Shown here: positions 19,395 through 30,783 of the stretch, in pieces
Layout: each line of letters opens with the position of its first letter
Numbering within the stretch: the first letter of the stretch is position 1
Assembly: GCA_030248215.1 (NCBI GenBank)
Contig: JASANG010000605.1
Span: forward strand, 186,001 to 250,000
Origin: Enoplolaimus lenunculus
Lineage: Eukaryota; Nematoda; Enoplea; Enoplida; Thoracostomopsidae
Length of the DNA stretch: 64,000 nt
Direction: 5' to 3'
The notes under the pieces: model-generated
What the model was told of the DNA's origin: nothing
Databases searched by the model: none
What the model saw: only the letters and a program-made list of their open reading frames with translations
Position numbers and translations under genes: made by a program

Positions 19395-19800
19395 TTTAAA
19401 AATAAGTACCCAGACCCGCATTTTTCGGGAAAGCCTGTTGACTAACTTTGTCCTTCCGCAGTTTGCTTTTGCATACGACATACGCCAGTTATCGTAAGAG
19501 ACATGTTGGTAGTGGTTAAATTTCTAATGTATTTGACACAGTTAGCGTTGGTTGTGCAAATATCTGATAAATTCTTTATCCTATTTAATTTAGGTACGAT
19601 ACAGTTACTATTCAGAATGTGGGCGCGGGATGTTAAAATCACTAAGCTAATTTTATTCCGGGTATTTTGCTCGGGTAATTTTGTAATACCCGGACAAGAA
19701 CGATTTGTTGTGAAATCCCGGACTCTTAATTTGTTGAAGCGAAAATCCGGACTCAGAATGTTTCGGCGAAAATACCCGGATAACCGGAATACGGTAAATA
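19395..19800 (+). mobile_element. CCCGGA/CCGGGT MITE-like repeat, inverted partner at 22735-23075
   Basis: The core here (CAGTTATCGTAAGAGACA, ATTTGACACAGTTAGCGTTGG, TTTAATTTAGGTACGATACAG) appears reversed at 22860-23050. Both copies have CCCGGA or CCGGGT words on at least one side. The ends are too worn to define. Confidence 0.6.
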
Positions 19801-20295
19801 GGCAAACATGTGATTTTACACGATTCAAATGCTTTTAACAGTGCAAACATATAGATCCTGTGCCCGTTTACGTTAAAAAATTTACTATCCGGTTCCGGTA
19901 AAATTAATAGCTGATCGATCCCTGCCTGTCCTTAAATATCTCGGTAGTTAGAATATAATGTATTTCAAAAATATTCGTGTTTGTGTTTGGACGTTGGAAA
20001 TTATGCATTATTGCTGAAATGTTTTTAGACTGCGCACGTAACATCTGCGTTTACTTAATACTGATAAGAGACATCGGGGTAATGCAGTCAACACGCAGTA
20101 TTGTACTTGTTTTTGCGATAAATACATACAACAGTACTTGTGTAATATGTTGGTTGCTGTGTGTACTAGACGTATATCTTTTAGTATGCTTTTGTGTCCC
20201 GATCCGATAGTCCATGTCCAAAATGTTTATTTACGAAGTGGTGTGATGTGCCGTCCGGCGATGTTCGGCAATTCGTTTCGTATACGACGCCGAAT

Positions 20296-20936
20296 GTCGC
20301 CGCTCGGCATTTGAAGCTAAAGGCTCCTCGGTCGGCATTGAAGGTAAAGGCTCCTCGGTCGGCATTGAAGCTAAAGGCTCTTCGGTCGGCATTGAAACTA
20401 AAGGCTCCTCACCAGGGTGCAACCGGAATTCCGGTTCCGGTTCCGGCATTTTTTCACCTTCCGGTTCCGGTTCCGGTAAATTTTTACCGGATTTAAAAAT
20501 TCCGGTATTATAATTTGGCCGTTTTATTAACTTTGCTAATTTTTAAGAATCTCTTTTGAAAGCCACTTGTACTCCGAATATAAGGGATTGATGGTGGATT
20601 TCACTTCAGTCGATGATGAAAATCTAAAATACAACAAATAAAATAAATATCTATGTTCGACTAAGGTTATTTCACAAATAATAGAGCAAAAAATAAGATT
20701 AAAATGAAATTTTTGGTGAAATGCATTTTTCATTTTCCGGTTCCGGTTCCGGTAAAATTTTCAAATTCCGGTTCCGGTTCCGGTAAATTGTAATTCCGGT
20801 TGCACCCTGCTCCTCACGCATTGAAGTTAAAGGCTCCTCGGTCGGCATAGAAACTAAAAGCTCCTCGGTCGGCATTGAAGCTAAAGGCTCCTCGGTCGGC
20901 ATTGAAGCTAAAGGCTCCTCGGTCTTGCTTTTATAC
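20296..20936 (-). repeat. 27-bp minisatellite split by a MITE
   Basis: About four units (20304-20412) and about four and a half units (20810-20936) of a 27-base repeat like CTCGGTCGGCATTGAAGC plus TAAAGGCTC surround a hAT-like MITE. On the minus strand the repeat is open and encodes the nine-residue unit MPTEEPLAS. The minus frames run on past the repeat on both sides for a few dozen residues, so an exon of a repeat protein is possible. However, the DNA at 20940-21010 also resembles the TTAGGC-type MITEs, so I do not call a gene. Confidence 0.65.
20413..20809. mobile_element. hAT-like MITE, TTCCGG subfamily 1, complete
   Basis: Perfect 8-bp target duplications CTCCTCAC (20405-20412 and 20810-20817) flank ends CAGGGTGCAACCGGAATT and AATTCCGGTTGCACCCTG. 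Each end continues as tandem TTCCGG hexamers around a 200-bp AT-rich core that is shared, reversed, with the copy at 30784. CAGGG-type ends with 8-bp duplications are hallmarks of the hAT superfamily. It is 397 bp and non-coding. Confidence 0.92.
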
Positions 20937-21610
20937 GCGTCCTTCCAGGTGCTAAAATTAGATTTAGGCTTATTAGACTTAGGTTTTGGAAAACGCAACC
21001 TAAGCGTCCGATTGAATTTTAGCGCTTGACCTCCCTTGAAACTTTTCAACCTCGCATGTAAGTCACCGAAAACTCTTGTATGCCCCTCATGAAACATGTC
21101 TAGCTAGCCCCCTAGCATGGTGAACTCGTTACGGGCCTGAGCTTACGCCTAAATTTAAACCTTACTCTTAACTTTAAATAATGAGGAAAAAGCACAAAAC
21201 CAAGTTTGTGCACATTGAAAACCGCACAAAATTTTTTATGAAAGCCGTGTCAGTGCTAATCGCTCTAATCTGTTTTTAATTTTAAAGCTTTTTACACATT
21301 TTGAAATTAAATTGTGTATATTGTGTGTACATGTTCAAAAACGAAAACTCTTAAACAAAACACTGGTTTGCGTTTTTGATTTGAACGTTAACAGTAAACC
21401 GATGTTGATTGTTTCGATACTTCCTGTTGAAGCTAAACACTGAGTTTCGAATTTGAAAGCTAAGCTGGGTGTTGCTTATGCGTTCTGTAACAATTTCGAA
21501 GTTTGGGTTTGTGTTACAACATGAAATTGCGTCGAAAAGCCCAGCTACAACAATCCCAGAACGGTGATTTGGCACCTAAAACGCACCGCCCTGACTACGC
21601 CCTTGAGCAT

Positions 21611-22128
21611 CAGGTGTGATCGGATATGTAGCTTCGACAAAAACGACATCCGGCTCATTCACTTTAACTTACGTTCCCGGATGTAATTTAAAAGGCTTAA
21701 AATATTGATAGCCACCATTTGTATCGATGCCAACTGCCATAGAACTGATTGACTTGCTTTGTCGAATTTTTTCTGTCATACATGTGTTTTTGAATGTTTG
21801 CATGCCTCAGTATAATGTTGACGGCCCATGTTTCTTTAAGGGGCGTCCAGGTGTTTGGGTGCATAAAAGAGTAGGTTTAGATTCTGGATTTAATTTTTTT
21901 GTTTAGGCTTAGGTTTAGGAACACATTTCTGCAACGCTTAGGCTTAGGAATCCGCTTAATCTACTGTTACGCCCCTTAAAGTAACATTGACCCTGTTCTC
22001 AATAAGCATGTAAGATACGTTGATGTTCTAATGCAGTTTAGTATTAGATTTGACTTAATTATCTGGCTCTGGAAGGATACATATCGAATTATCCGGCTCC
22101 GACATTTATCGGTATCCGATTGCAGCCT
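21611..22128. mobile_element. Worn CAGG-ended MITE holding a TTAGGC-type MITE
   Basis: The outer ends look like CAGGTGTGATCGGATAT and GGTATCCGATTGCAGCCTG, with ATCCGGCTC words inside. Within it, 21823-21990 has GGCCCATGTTTCTTTAAGG and, inverted, CCTTAAAGTAACATTG, with imperfect TTAGGC units between. Target duplications are not clear, so the nesting is moderate-confidence. Confidence 0.5.
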
Positions 22129-22734
22129 GGTGCATATTAAACATTTCTACGAGTTGCTTGCGTTCAAGGGATTAAGGTTATTCTACTGTTAATTGGTATG
22201 CATGAGCAGGTGTGTTTTGATACATATTTCTGTTGAAAGCAACCTATTGGCGTTTTTAGCATTTGCATAATTTGGTACGTATTTTATTTTGCAGACTAAA
22301 TTGAATTATTAATAAATTAACTTTGGCCGAGCGGAGCAACAGTATTTTATCCTTCACACGCTGTTTTATTGCTTAATGCAACTGCTGTAATAAAAGCGAA
22401 TGGTGGTTTTGTGTGTTGTGTTTTTAACATATTTTATACAATTACTTTACGTCTGAGAAGTTTTTTATAACAAACGTTAACCTTTGTGTTTCTTCGAGAA
22501 ATGTACTCATTTTGAACATACTAAAGGATTTAAGGATTTAACTTAAATTTGTTTTATGTGTCAGCTAATCGGTTTAGCTTAATCGCGATAAATGTAACAA
22601 ATTAAGGCGTGCTAGTTACGTTGATCACTCGCGGAAAAGTTGACTCGTTATTTAATATTGAGTTTTATATTACATTAGTGTTTAATCTAGCCAACTCGAG
22701 GGAACTGTGGTAAAACATAACGAGTATTTTCGCA
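22129..22734. other. Gene-free stretch
   Basis: AT-rich sequence with no gene and no repeat that I can match in the window. Confidence 0.4.
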
Positions 22735-23075
22735 GAAAAAGTCCCGGCCCGGGTACGAGTTTTCGCTTCAATCAATTGTGGGTCCGGGTTTTCACAAATC
22801 ATCCCGGGTCCGGATATTGCAAAAACATTCTTACAAAGTACCCGGAATAGATTTAGTTTTGTGATTTTTACATCCCGCGGTTTTTCATTCTGAAGAGTAA
22901 TTGTATAGTACCTAAATTAAATAGATTAGTATCACAACCAACGCTAACTGTGTGAAATACATTAGAAACAAAACACTCCCAACGTGTCTCTTATAGACAA
23001 TTATCGCATGTCGGATGTAAATGCAAACTGCAGAAGGAAAAAGTTCGTCAACAGGCTTCACCTTTCAGTAATAAA
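22735..23075 (-). mobile_element. CCGGGT MITE-like repeat, inverted copy of 19395-19800
   Basis: The left side has CCCGGCCCGGGTACGAG and GGGTCCGGGTTTTCAC, then a core that matches 19440-19680 in reverse (ACAATTATCGCATGTCGG and AACCAACGCTAACTGTGTG). A related CCGGGT word array without the core lies at 23350-23490. Confidence 0.6.
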
Positions 23076-23349
23076 TAACCAACGCAGATATACTTGAGTT
23101 ACGATTACGAATGCTTAATTAGGAATGGTTCTTGGAATGGTCCGAACGCAGAGACATGACATGTAAAAGTAAATCTTATATGAAATAGGATGTAATCATG
23201 TCGAACAATGTATCCATTTTCTCAGTGAAAATTTGTCGCTATCCTATTTTCCCGGTTTCCCAGCTAAAATTTACAACTGTCACATTTCCCATTTTTCTCG
23301 AAACAAGCCTGTCTCATTCTCTTGTCTTCCCAGCGAAAATATATTGCTG

Positions 23350-23490
23350 TCCAAATCCGGTTCCGGGTTTGCAGTCTTGAAAATTCTGGGTCCGGGTTTG
23401 CATTCTTAAAAATTCTGGGTTCGGGTTTTTGTTCTAGACAAACCCTGGTCCGAATTTTGTTTTTAGAGAAATCCGGGTCCGGGTATTTAT
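23350..23490. repeat. CCGGGTTTG word array
   Basis: GGTTCCGGGTTTGCAGTCTTG, GGTCCGGGTTTGCATTCTTA, GGTTCGGGTTTTTGTTCTAG and GGTCCGGGTATTT follow one another at roughly 37-40-base steps. This is probably the subterminal array of a worn MITE. Confidence 0.5.
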
Positions 23491-23520
23491 TTTCAAATGT
23501 TGAGCCCGCACGTCAAATTG

Positions 23521-24799
23521 TGCCAACTGGTGTGCTCGAAGCTCCCTAAATTATTGAATGTAGCGTAAAAGCTGTTGGTAGTTTTTTTTGTTTGTAGTTT
23601 GTAGCTATGTTGTGAAACATTTAATGTTCAACGATTATCTCTTTGCTTGCTTGTTGTATAAGCACCACGTGCGCGATTACCATCTAGTTCTACTTGCTGC
23701 TGCTTTGAAAAAGTGAAAAGTTTGCAAAAGCAAAGTTTTGATGCATCTCCCCTGAGATGTGCTACATTACGTATATAGCTCGTTGCGAAAACGGCTACAA
23801 AAGCAGGTTTTGAATCTTTTTGCCATTTAGTACTAGATGTGTTTATTTTCCTGTGCTACCGTTATCCGTTAAAATTGTTGTTTTAGAGAAATGCATATTT
23901 TTTACAATTAAAACTGCGCGTATTTTGTTTTCAAAGCAATGTTTCTGGTTTGTAGTGCTTATTCAGATTTGTAAACACTGAGTTTTGTGGTGATTCAGCG
24001 CATATGTACACGAACTACTACTTTAATTGAAAAAATGAAAAGTTGCCCAGATTTTTAGTTTATATCTTTGAAATTTTGTTCTAAATCGGATTCCGGTCAC
24101 GTCTGAAGTGTTACTCTGGTTTCGACATTTTCGGTTACATGTCGTGCCGTTTTTCGACTGTCATCGTCTGTTAACTGTTATAATTTAGCTGTATCGTGAA
24201 AATTTGCCGTTCGAAATCTCGTCTACTGGCAACCAGGAATGGAGGTCTCGAGATTTGTCTGGTCTCGATTTAGCTTTTTCTGAGTTTTGTGGTTTGCGAA
24301 TCGGCACCAAAAATGCGAAAAAGCGATAAACAATTGCTATTATAAACTGAGCTAGTTTGAGCTGAAGAAAGGACGTAGTAATGTTTTGCTGGTATTTTGG
24401 ACTAAATGTATATAGGGACGTGAACCACCTAAGGTTCGGTACTTCTTTACTTCCCTTCACATTGTGATTGTTTTAACAGAATGTTCAAGTTCTTCCAAAC
24501 TGATTGTTTAATACTATGACCAGGATGACGTAGGTTTAGGATTACGCTTCAGCTTTTAGGCATGGACGTGGAAAAGTAAACAAGTAAATAAAATCTCACT
24601 TCACATGCAAAGTGAATGAGCTTTTTACCGAGTTGATTACCAAGTAACGTTTTCATTAATATTGCACTGGCGGTCACCCTAATCCACTTAAGTTTATTTT
24701 CATATGTGTGCAACGGCTGTTATAATTGGAGTTGGCAATAGTTTGCTAGTTTTCAATCGTTGCACTAAGCCAGAGCAGACGGGGCTGGGGGGCTTCCGC
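23521..24799. other. Gene-free stretch
   Basis: No gene or clear repeat. A minus-strand frame at 24185-24460 has no recognised motif. 24525-24560 has a short TTAGG-like piece. Confidence 0.35.
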
Positions 24800-24985
24800 C
24801 GCAACCTGAAACAAAAATATTGATTTATATAACAAGTTATTTAAATTTTTATTGCTTAAAAATGAAAAATATATTGCCGAACATTGTTGGGTTCCGCTTT
24901 TGGATTCGGCTTTTTCTACAACCGAACCCGAGTCCGAACGGCAAATTTTTGCCGAATCCGAATCTGAACGTTTGTTGCCACCCTG
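24800..24985. mobile_element. MITE fragment, CCGAAT subfamily
   Basis: The core (AAATATTGATTT, TTTATTGCTTAAAA) and the end (ATCCGAATCTGAACGTTTG, then TTGCCACCCTG) match the copy ending at 31582. The end in reverse is CAGGGTGGCAACAAACG. The left half is missing. Confidence 0.65.
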
Positions 24986-26113
24986 TGTCAAAATTCGCGA
25001 GCGAGAAGCCAGACGCATTTCAAACAACGATGGTTTTGTTTCAACCGTTTAGGGTGGTGTCTCCGCAAAGGGGGGTATGGGGTGGCTGCTCCGGTCCTGT
25101 TTGCACCATTCCTAAGTGATAAATAAAGTAAAAAATAAAGTTTGGTGGCAATTTAATAGCTCAATTCTATGAATTAAATGACAATTCTGAGCAGATAAAA
25201 AAATTCAAAACTTTTGTTTGAAAAATCTTATTATTTTTGTTAACTGTTAATTAATTGACCGAGACCAATCCTTTCGATCTATGTAGGTTGGGTCTCGGTG
25301 TCGCTTTTTTGACCGAAACCGCCCATGCCTGCTGGCAACTTGTAATAACAAATCCCGCTGACTGGAAAATTTGTCGCCCATCATTGTGCTAAGTCGTAGG
25401 TGTAGCGTGGCATTTAGGGCGCAATCAAAGTAGGCGAATCCGGTAGTTTTCGCAGTCCGGTTTTTGTATTAAACCCGGTGTTATTTCTGCTTTCTGATAT
25501 TTTCGATGTTATTGAAATTTTGTGGCGAATTTTTAAGTTTGAAACTAATCAACGGATTGTCACGATGGTAAATTTATAATTTCACAGAATTTCTTGAAAT
25601 TTCCGACTTAGCGTATATTAGAAATACGTACCTCGTGTCCAACGCATTATTTGCCGACGCCTAACCGGTTCTAGTTTTTAAGTTCAATCTTTAATTGACT
25701 AACATGAAAAACAATTGTGGTTGTTTCACGTTTGAAACATAGAGAAATCATAAGAAATACCTACACGGTATTTTTTCCACGGTTTGCTGTACACACTAAA
25801 CGAATGCCGGTACCGATACTTTTATTAACATAACTTTGATTGTTTTTTGTTTCTGGCTGTAGCAAGCTGCATTTTAAACTTCGCTATTTTTTAGCAATAC
25901 GCAAAAAGAATACAAGTATTTCCATATTTTTTGACAAGTGCGTGTACATAGTAATTTTTTGGTAAATATGTGTCTGAATCTTAAAGCACGCCATTATTAG
26001 GCCCATGTAGCACTAAATACCACTGTGACATTGCAATTTTAACGGCAACTCTTTGAGCAATACGTCGGACACAGCACCTTGGTGCAGAATGGACAGATCA
26101 GATACGTATATTT
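24986..26113. other. Gene-free stretch with one MITE end
   Basis: 25255-25335 carries GACCGAGACC, GGGTCTCGGTG and GACCGAAACCGCCCATGCCTG, one end of the TCTCGG MITE family seen complete at 17396. The rest shows nothing recognisable. Confidence 0.45.
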
Positions 26114-26466
26114 CAGGGTGCAACCGTAATTCTGGTTGTTCCTGTAAGCAAATCCGGTATTTAGCACTGCCCCGTTCAGGTATTAAATGCAGTAATTTTT
26201 CACATAATTTTTCCGGTATTCTTGATGTTGACAATTTTGAGTTTCAACAGCTAGTTACACTTCTTAAGCGAATTTTCAGACTTTTTAAGTTTGATGAGTA
26301 ATGCAAAAAACGGTCGTATGGCGGTAATATATATTTTAAGTGAAAGTCTGCTAAAATTGGTTTTCGGTAACAGTTATTTGTCAGTATTCAATTCCGGTTG
26401 AAAATCTGATAATAACTTTCACTTTCCGGTTCCGTTCCCGTTATTTTAAATTTCGGTTGCGCCCTG
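26114..26466. mobile_element. Worn hAT-like MITE of the CAGGGTGCAACCG group
   Basis: The ends are CAGGGTGCAACCGTAATT and AATTTCGGTTGCGCCCTG in inverted orientation, with CCGGTTCCG-type words near the right end. No target duplication is visible, so it is older than the copies at 20413 or 49110. It ends about 530 bases before the kinase start. Confidence 0.7.
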
Positions 26467-26995
26467 GAGTACATATTATATGGACTAATGGAATTTTCAA
26501 AATTACATTTCAATATAAATATGCCCTTGCTCAATATATTGGTATAGACTTTTTCCGCAGTTTATATGTACAACTATTTCAGTTTCCGCTATTCAAGTCG
26601 ATTTATCTATTCAATAATTTATTGATATAACTATATATAAATTCGGCGTTACTATTATTAGTATGCGGCCGGCTCAAAAAGTTTACCCCGTTTGGTCGTT
26701 TAAAATTTGTCTTGTTATAAATTTTTCGCTAAACCTGGTCTACACGATTTAAATTCGTTATCCAAAATAAATCAGCGGATTTGCGAACTTTCAGTGCCTT
26801 TCCAACGTATGCTGCCAAACCGTTGCTTCAATTGTTTTAACCGTGTACCTACGTATTGTGAGATTCGATAATCTAGCCAAAGCTAATTGCTCCCATTCTA
26901 CATACTGGCCAAAAGTTACTCAACGTCATTCAATTATTGTTTAAAAAATATTGAAATATATTCCTACGACGTGTATTGCCTGCCACAAATTCATA

Positions 26996-28882
26996 ATGCC
27001 GCATTTCACCGGCCCTATGTACTATACAACAAAACTAGAAACTATCACGTGGACAGTGCCAGAGCGTTATCAAAATTTAAAACTCATTGGCAATGGTACG
27101 TTTGGTGCTGTTTGCGAAGCGTATGATACATTTGAAAGTCGACCTGTTGCAATTAAAAAAATAACCGAATCGGTTACAAATTCGTTTCGAGCTCACCACA
27201 CTTATCGTGAATTGCGAATTTTAAGACAAATAGACATGCCGTACATCATTGATATGCTTGATTTGTTCAGCCCAGATGGTGGGCCAGATACGCTAAAAGA
27301 TATCTACATGGTATCGAGTCTGATGGGCGCAGATCTTCATCAAATTTTGCAAATGCAAACGCTTAGCGATGCACACATCCGCTACATTGTATATCAAGTA
27401 TTGGTTGGTCTGCGTTACTTGCATTCAGCCGATATTATTCATCGCGATTTGAAACCGAACAACATTGGTCTGAATGAAAATTGCCGGGTCCGAATTTTAG
27501 ATTTCGGACTGGCGAGGCCAATTGACAAGAAAATGTCTGCGTACGTCACAATGCGTTGGTACCGTGCGCCAGAAATTATGTACAATTGGATGCAGTACAA
27601 TGAAACTGCGGACATTTGGTCGCTTGGCTGTATCCTTGCAGAAATGCTGACGCGGCGGCCGTTTTTCCCGGGCACAGGCCAAGTCCAACAGTTTTGGTTG
27701 ATTTGCAAAGCGATCGGTAGGCCTGGCGAAGATCTGGTCAATAAAATGATGAGTTCATCGGCGCGTGCTTATATCCGAAGCTTTCCGGACTCGGGTATTG
27801 TAAGCGATTTATCGACGTTGTTTCCTGAAACAAGCCCACAAGCCGTTGATGTACTACGGCGTATGCTTGTGTGGGACCCAGATGAACGTTGGACAGCGTC
27901 CCGATGCCTTGAACTGGAGTATTTTGCCGAACACCGTAACCGTTCTGCTGAACCTACAACAACACCGGTTGACTTCGACTTTGACGAAGGCATGTTTACG
28001 ATGGCTGAATGGAAAGAGTTGATATGGAACGAAGTTTCAAAATTTTCCAACGGCGAAATTTGTTTCTCGACCCCAAATTCGCCAATCACACCGAAACCGC
28101 CATCTTGTGAGCCGCACACAGTGTCTGTTAGCAAGGCATCAATTTCGCTTTACCAGCCAATATCTTTAGCGAGTCATCAACGATATTCTATGCCTCTCAA
28201 AAGCATATCATCATCAATTTCATCGGGCTCAAATACTCCGGCGTCAACGTCAAACCAATGCCAAATTATCGCAACTCCGGATAGCAGCATGAAAGTGTGC
28301 GAGTCTGGAGGCACGCCAGCTAAACCACCACTTATTACGATCGTTTCGGACAGCCCAATTGAATCGCATTGTTCTAGCTCTGCAGCGTCGCTTGCAACAC
28401 AAGATTACGGGTCGTCAACGCTCAGCGGTGGTGATGATTGCGGTGGTGGCAGTGCGAGTGGTTGTTCCGATACAGACGCAACAACATGTGTTTCGTTATC
28501 GTCTGAATCTAGTTTTGCACCAAGAAGTAGACGTCATTTGCCAACGCTCCACGACGATGCAACAAATTCGTCAGACTCGAATCAATCGGCAACAACGACA
28601 AGCAACAACAGCTCGTCAAATACGTCACCGTATACATGCAATTATTCGTGGGACGTGCCACATGAAATTAGCGAAAATGCGTCTAAGCCGATGGCATTGC
28701 ACGAAGAGCCAGAGTCAGTCTCGGGTATGGCCGAAGAGAGAGCGCCGGGGTTGACCGAAAAATCAGAGACGCAGTTACGCTTTACAAGTGCAATTAATCG
28801 AGGAAGTACGTCACTACGCAATTCGTCACCGATTGATCCTACCATGAGATATTTGAGTGCAATACGACGACGAAGATATTAA
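26996..28882 (+). CDS. p38-like MAP kinase with SAY activation lip and long Ser-rich tail, intronless
   Basis: The product is a serine/threonine kinase of the p38 MAPK type. I choose the ATG at 26996 (628 residues) because MPHFTGPMYYTT...VPERYQNL lines up with the p38 start; an in-frame ATG 15 codons upstream is possible. Visible elements: glycine loop GNGTFGAV (32-39), catalytic Lys54, MGADL hinge, HRDLKPNN (149-156), DFG (169-171), RWYRAPE and a p38-like C-lobe (YFAEHRN, DFDFDEG). Where p38 has Thr-Gly-Tyr, this has Ser181-Ala182-Tyr183, and the gatekeeper is Ser107 instead of Thr. After about residue 365 comes a 260-residue Ser/Thr/Asn-rich tail unknown in ordinary p38. All core catalytic residues are present. 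The lack of introns suggests an old retrocopy, although no poly-A or target duplication is evident. Confidence 0.9.
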   Translation: MPHFTGPMYYTTKLETITWTVPERYQNLKLIGNGTFGAVCEAYDTFESRPVAIKKITESVTNSFRAHHTYRELRILRQIDMPYIIDMLDLFSPDGGPDTLKDIYMVSSLMGADLHQILQMQTLSDAHIRYIVYQVLVGLRYLHSADIIHRDLKPNNIGLNENCRVRILDFGLARPIDKKMSAYVTMRWYRAPEIMYNWMQYNETADIWSLGCILAEMLTRRPFFPGTGQVQQFWLICKAIGRPGEDLVNKMMSSSARAYIRSFPDSGIVSDLSTLFPETSPQAVDVLRRMLVWDPDERWTASRCLELEYFAEHRNRSAEPTTTPVDFDFDEGMFTMAEWKELIWNEVSKFSNGEICFSTPNSPITPKPPSCEPHTVSVSKASISLYQPISLASHQRYSMPLKSISSSISSGSNTPASTSNQCQIIATPDSSMKVCESGGTPAKPPLITIVSDSPIESHCSSSAASLATQDYGSSTLSGGDDCGGGSASGCSDTDATTCVSLSSESSFAPRSRRHLPTLHDDATNSSDSNQSATTTSNNSSSNTSPYTCNYSWDVPHEISENASKPMALHEEPESVSGMAEERAPGLTEKSETQLRFTSAINRGSTSLRNSSPIDPTMRYLSAIRRRRY

Positions 28883-30025
28883 AGAATCATCGTTTTGTAA
28901 AGAATTTGGCGGCGTCCCCAGAAACTGTAAATACTGAAGCGAACATGGCGGCCTTGGGCTGGTTTTGAAAGAATTGTTACCTGGTTTGTGATTAACAGGG
29001 CACATGTGATAAACGATGTTGGCAAATGATTAATGGGGGTAGGGATATAGAAATTGGTATATTGTACGGCATTCGTATCGAATGGTCGACTTTAAGTGCC
29101 TGGTCAAGACACGAAACTCGCGTTGGTTATTCATTTTCGTTCGAAGAACAATTCAAATCAACCACGGATAAGTGCAAAGCTTACAAGAGCTTGCAGCCTA
29201 TTTAGTGCAACATGGCTTTAAAATGAACCATTTACTGACCAGGAATATTTCACTTTGTACTCATTTATGATAGCGAAGAGTCGACGTCGATAAAGATTAA
29301 GCAAAGATTATTAGAGATGTTTAGTGAACATATTTTAGCCAGCTCAGCTTCATATGGGGCTAAAAAGATATTTTGAAAGGAGCATACTAGGTTTTCGATG
29401 ACTTAAGAGCGAGGCTGAAACTTATATTTGAACCGAAATTGAAATTTTTCTACGGTTTGCTTCGTCATTTTTTGGACTCTTTGTGACAACGGGTCCGTTT
29501 CAGTTTTGTCTGAAACTCCAAATCAGAAACAAATACCATGACTGGGGAAATAGGTGGCACATTTTTGTGTAAAAGGTTTAGCAACATCTGTTAATTTTAT
29601 TTTTCTTGTATACTCGGAGCGCGGGTCTTTATATGTCAATTATCCTTAATTGTTGTAGTGCATGAATCATTCCAGGACCGAATAAAGTTGAGTTCGAATC
29701 CTTATTAAGTTTCAAAGCTACATTCCTAAGTATAACCTTGCATTGGTGCTCAAGTTTTTGATACAAGACAATTAAACGTTTAATTCAACGGATAGTTGCA
29801 GGTTTGGAATTCTGACCTTATAGAAATATGTTCCTGATCTGTCCCGTTTTTAACTTACTTGCTGATTTATTGTGTTATATAATATTTTCTTTTAAAGCCA
29901 TGTTGTGTGGTTTCGAAGTATGCAGGTCACATTTATCGGTGCTTAAAAGCATCACTTGTATGCATAGTTGTTGAAACTGTAATTTTGTTATATTGAATAC
30001 TTTACGTATATCATATATTTTTTGT
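28883..30025. other. Gene-free stretch downstream of the kinase
   Basis: It holds the kinase 3' flank and, at about 29615-29825, a worn copy of the core of the MITE at 61536-61979 (CCAGGACCGAATAAAGTTGA, TACATTCCTAAGTATAACCTT, TTCAACGGATAGTTGCAG). Confidence 0.5.
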
Positions 30026-30783
30026 AGGGTGCAACCGGAATTCAAGCTCCGGCAGAAAATCCAGTATCATGTTAGCTTTCCAGTTACATGATTCCTGTTG
30101 CAGCTTGATTATTTGTTGTACTGGTTATATTCGCATTTGTTTAATTTGATTGAGATTGCAATAGTGATTGTGCTGAATTGCATGTAGTGAACAATGATTT
30201 AACGGATAATTAATAACGTGTTGCATATCTATATATCCGTGAGCTAGCCTTACGATGAAACTTTGCTAATGTTAATTGCAACTACTTTTAGATTTTTTCT
30301 GAATTCAAGGTAAACATTTCCTTTGTGGCAGCTGAAATTATCTTTGGTATATATTTGATATCATTCACTAGTTTCAAGCGTCCCGCTATATGATGCGCAT
30401 TGTATCATTGGTATTTAAAATTTCACTCATGGATATATTTTCGAACTAATAGCCGACGACAAAATTTTGTGCACCAAGACGAGTGAAATAAATTTGACGC
30501 AGCGTGTTCTTGTATTAGTGTACGTTGTATATATACGTTGCATAACTTGACCATCTATGTTTCGTTTGCAAAATTGAGTCCTTTCACGTGCCGTTACGGT
30601 TGCGCTATAGTCGCGGCGCCAGCGGCAACGAACGTTGGCGTCCGAAGACGCACGGCGATGGACGGTGTTTTTCGCCACGGCGCGTCATCGGACAAAAGTA
30701 AATTTTAAACGTACGGAACCGCGTGTTTCTTTAAAATTATTATATTGACATGACGCGCTGTGGTGTGCGGTGAGGCACGGCGA
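30026..30783. other. MITE fragment and GC-rich island
   Basis: 30026-30110 begins AGGGTGCAACCGGAATTC and has CTCCGG words but no right end. 30585-30783 is strikingly GC- and CpG-rich (GTCGCGGCGCCAGCGGCAAC, GCCACGGCGCGTCATCG) for this AT-rich region and resembles the island at 59350-59475; both finish with a CACGGCGAG word beside a CAGxGTGCAACC word. Confidence 0.5.

Noticed and set aside
20231-21097. Repeat protein gene with MPTEEPLAS units on the minus strand
   Set aside because: The frame is open only because the 27-bp unit has no stop; flanking DNA resembles repeats. Kept as a minisatellite.
28359-28754. 131-residue plus-strand frame inside the kinase tail region
   Set aside because: It is an Arg/Gln-rich shadow of the Ser-rich tail in another frame.
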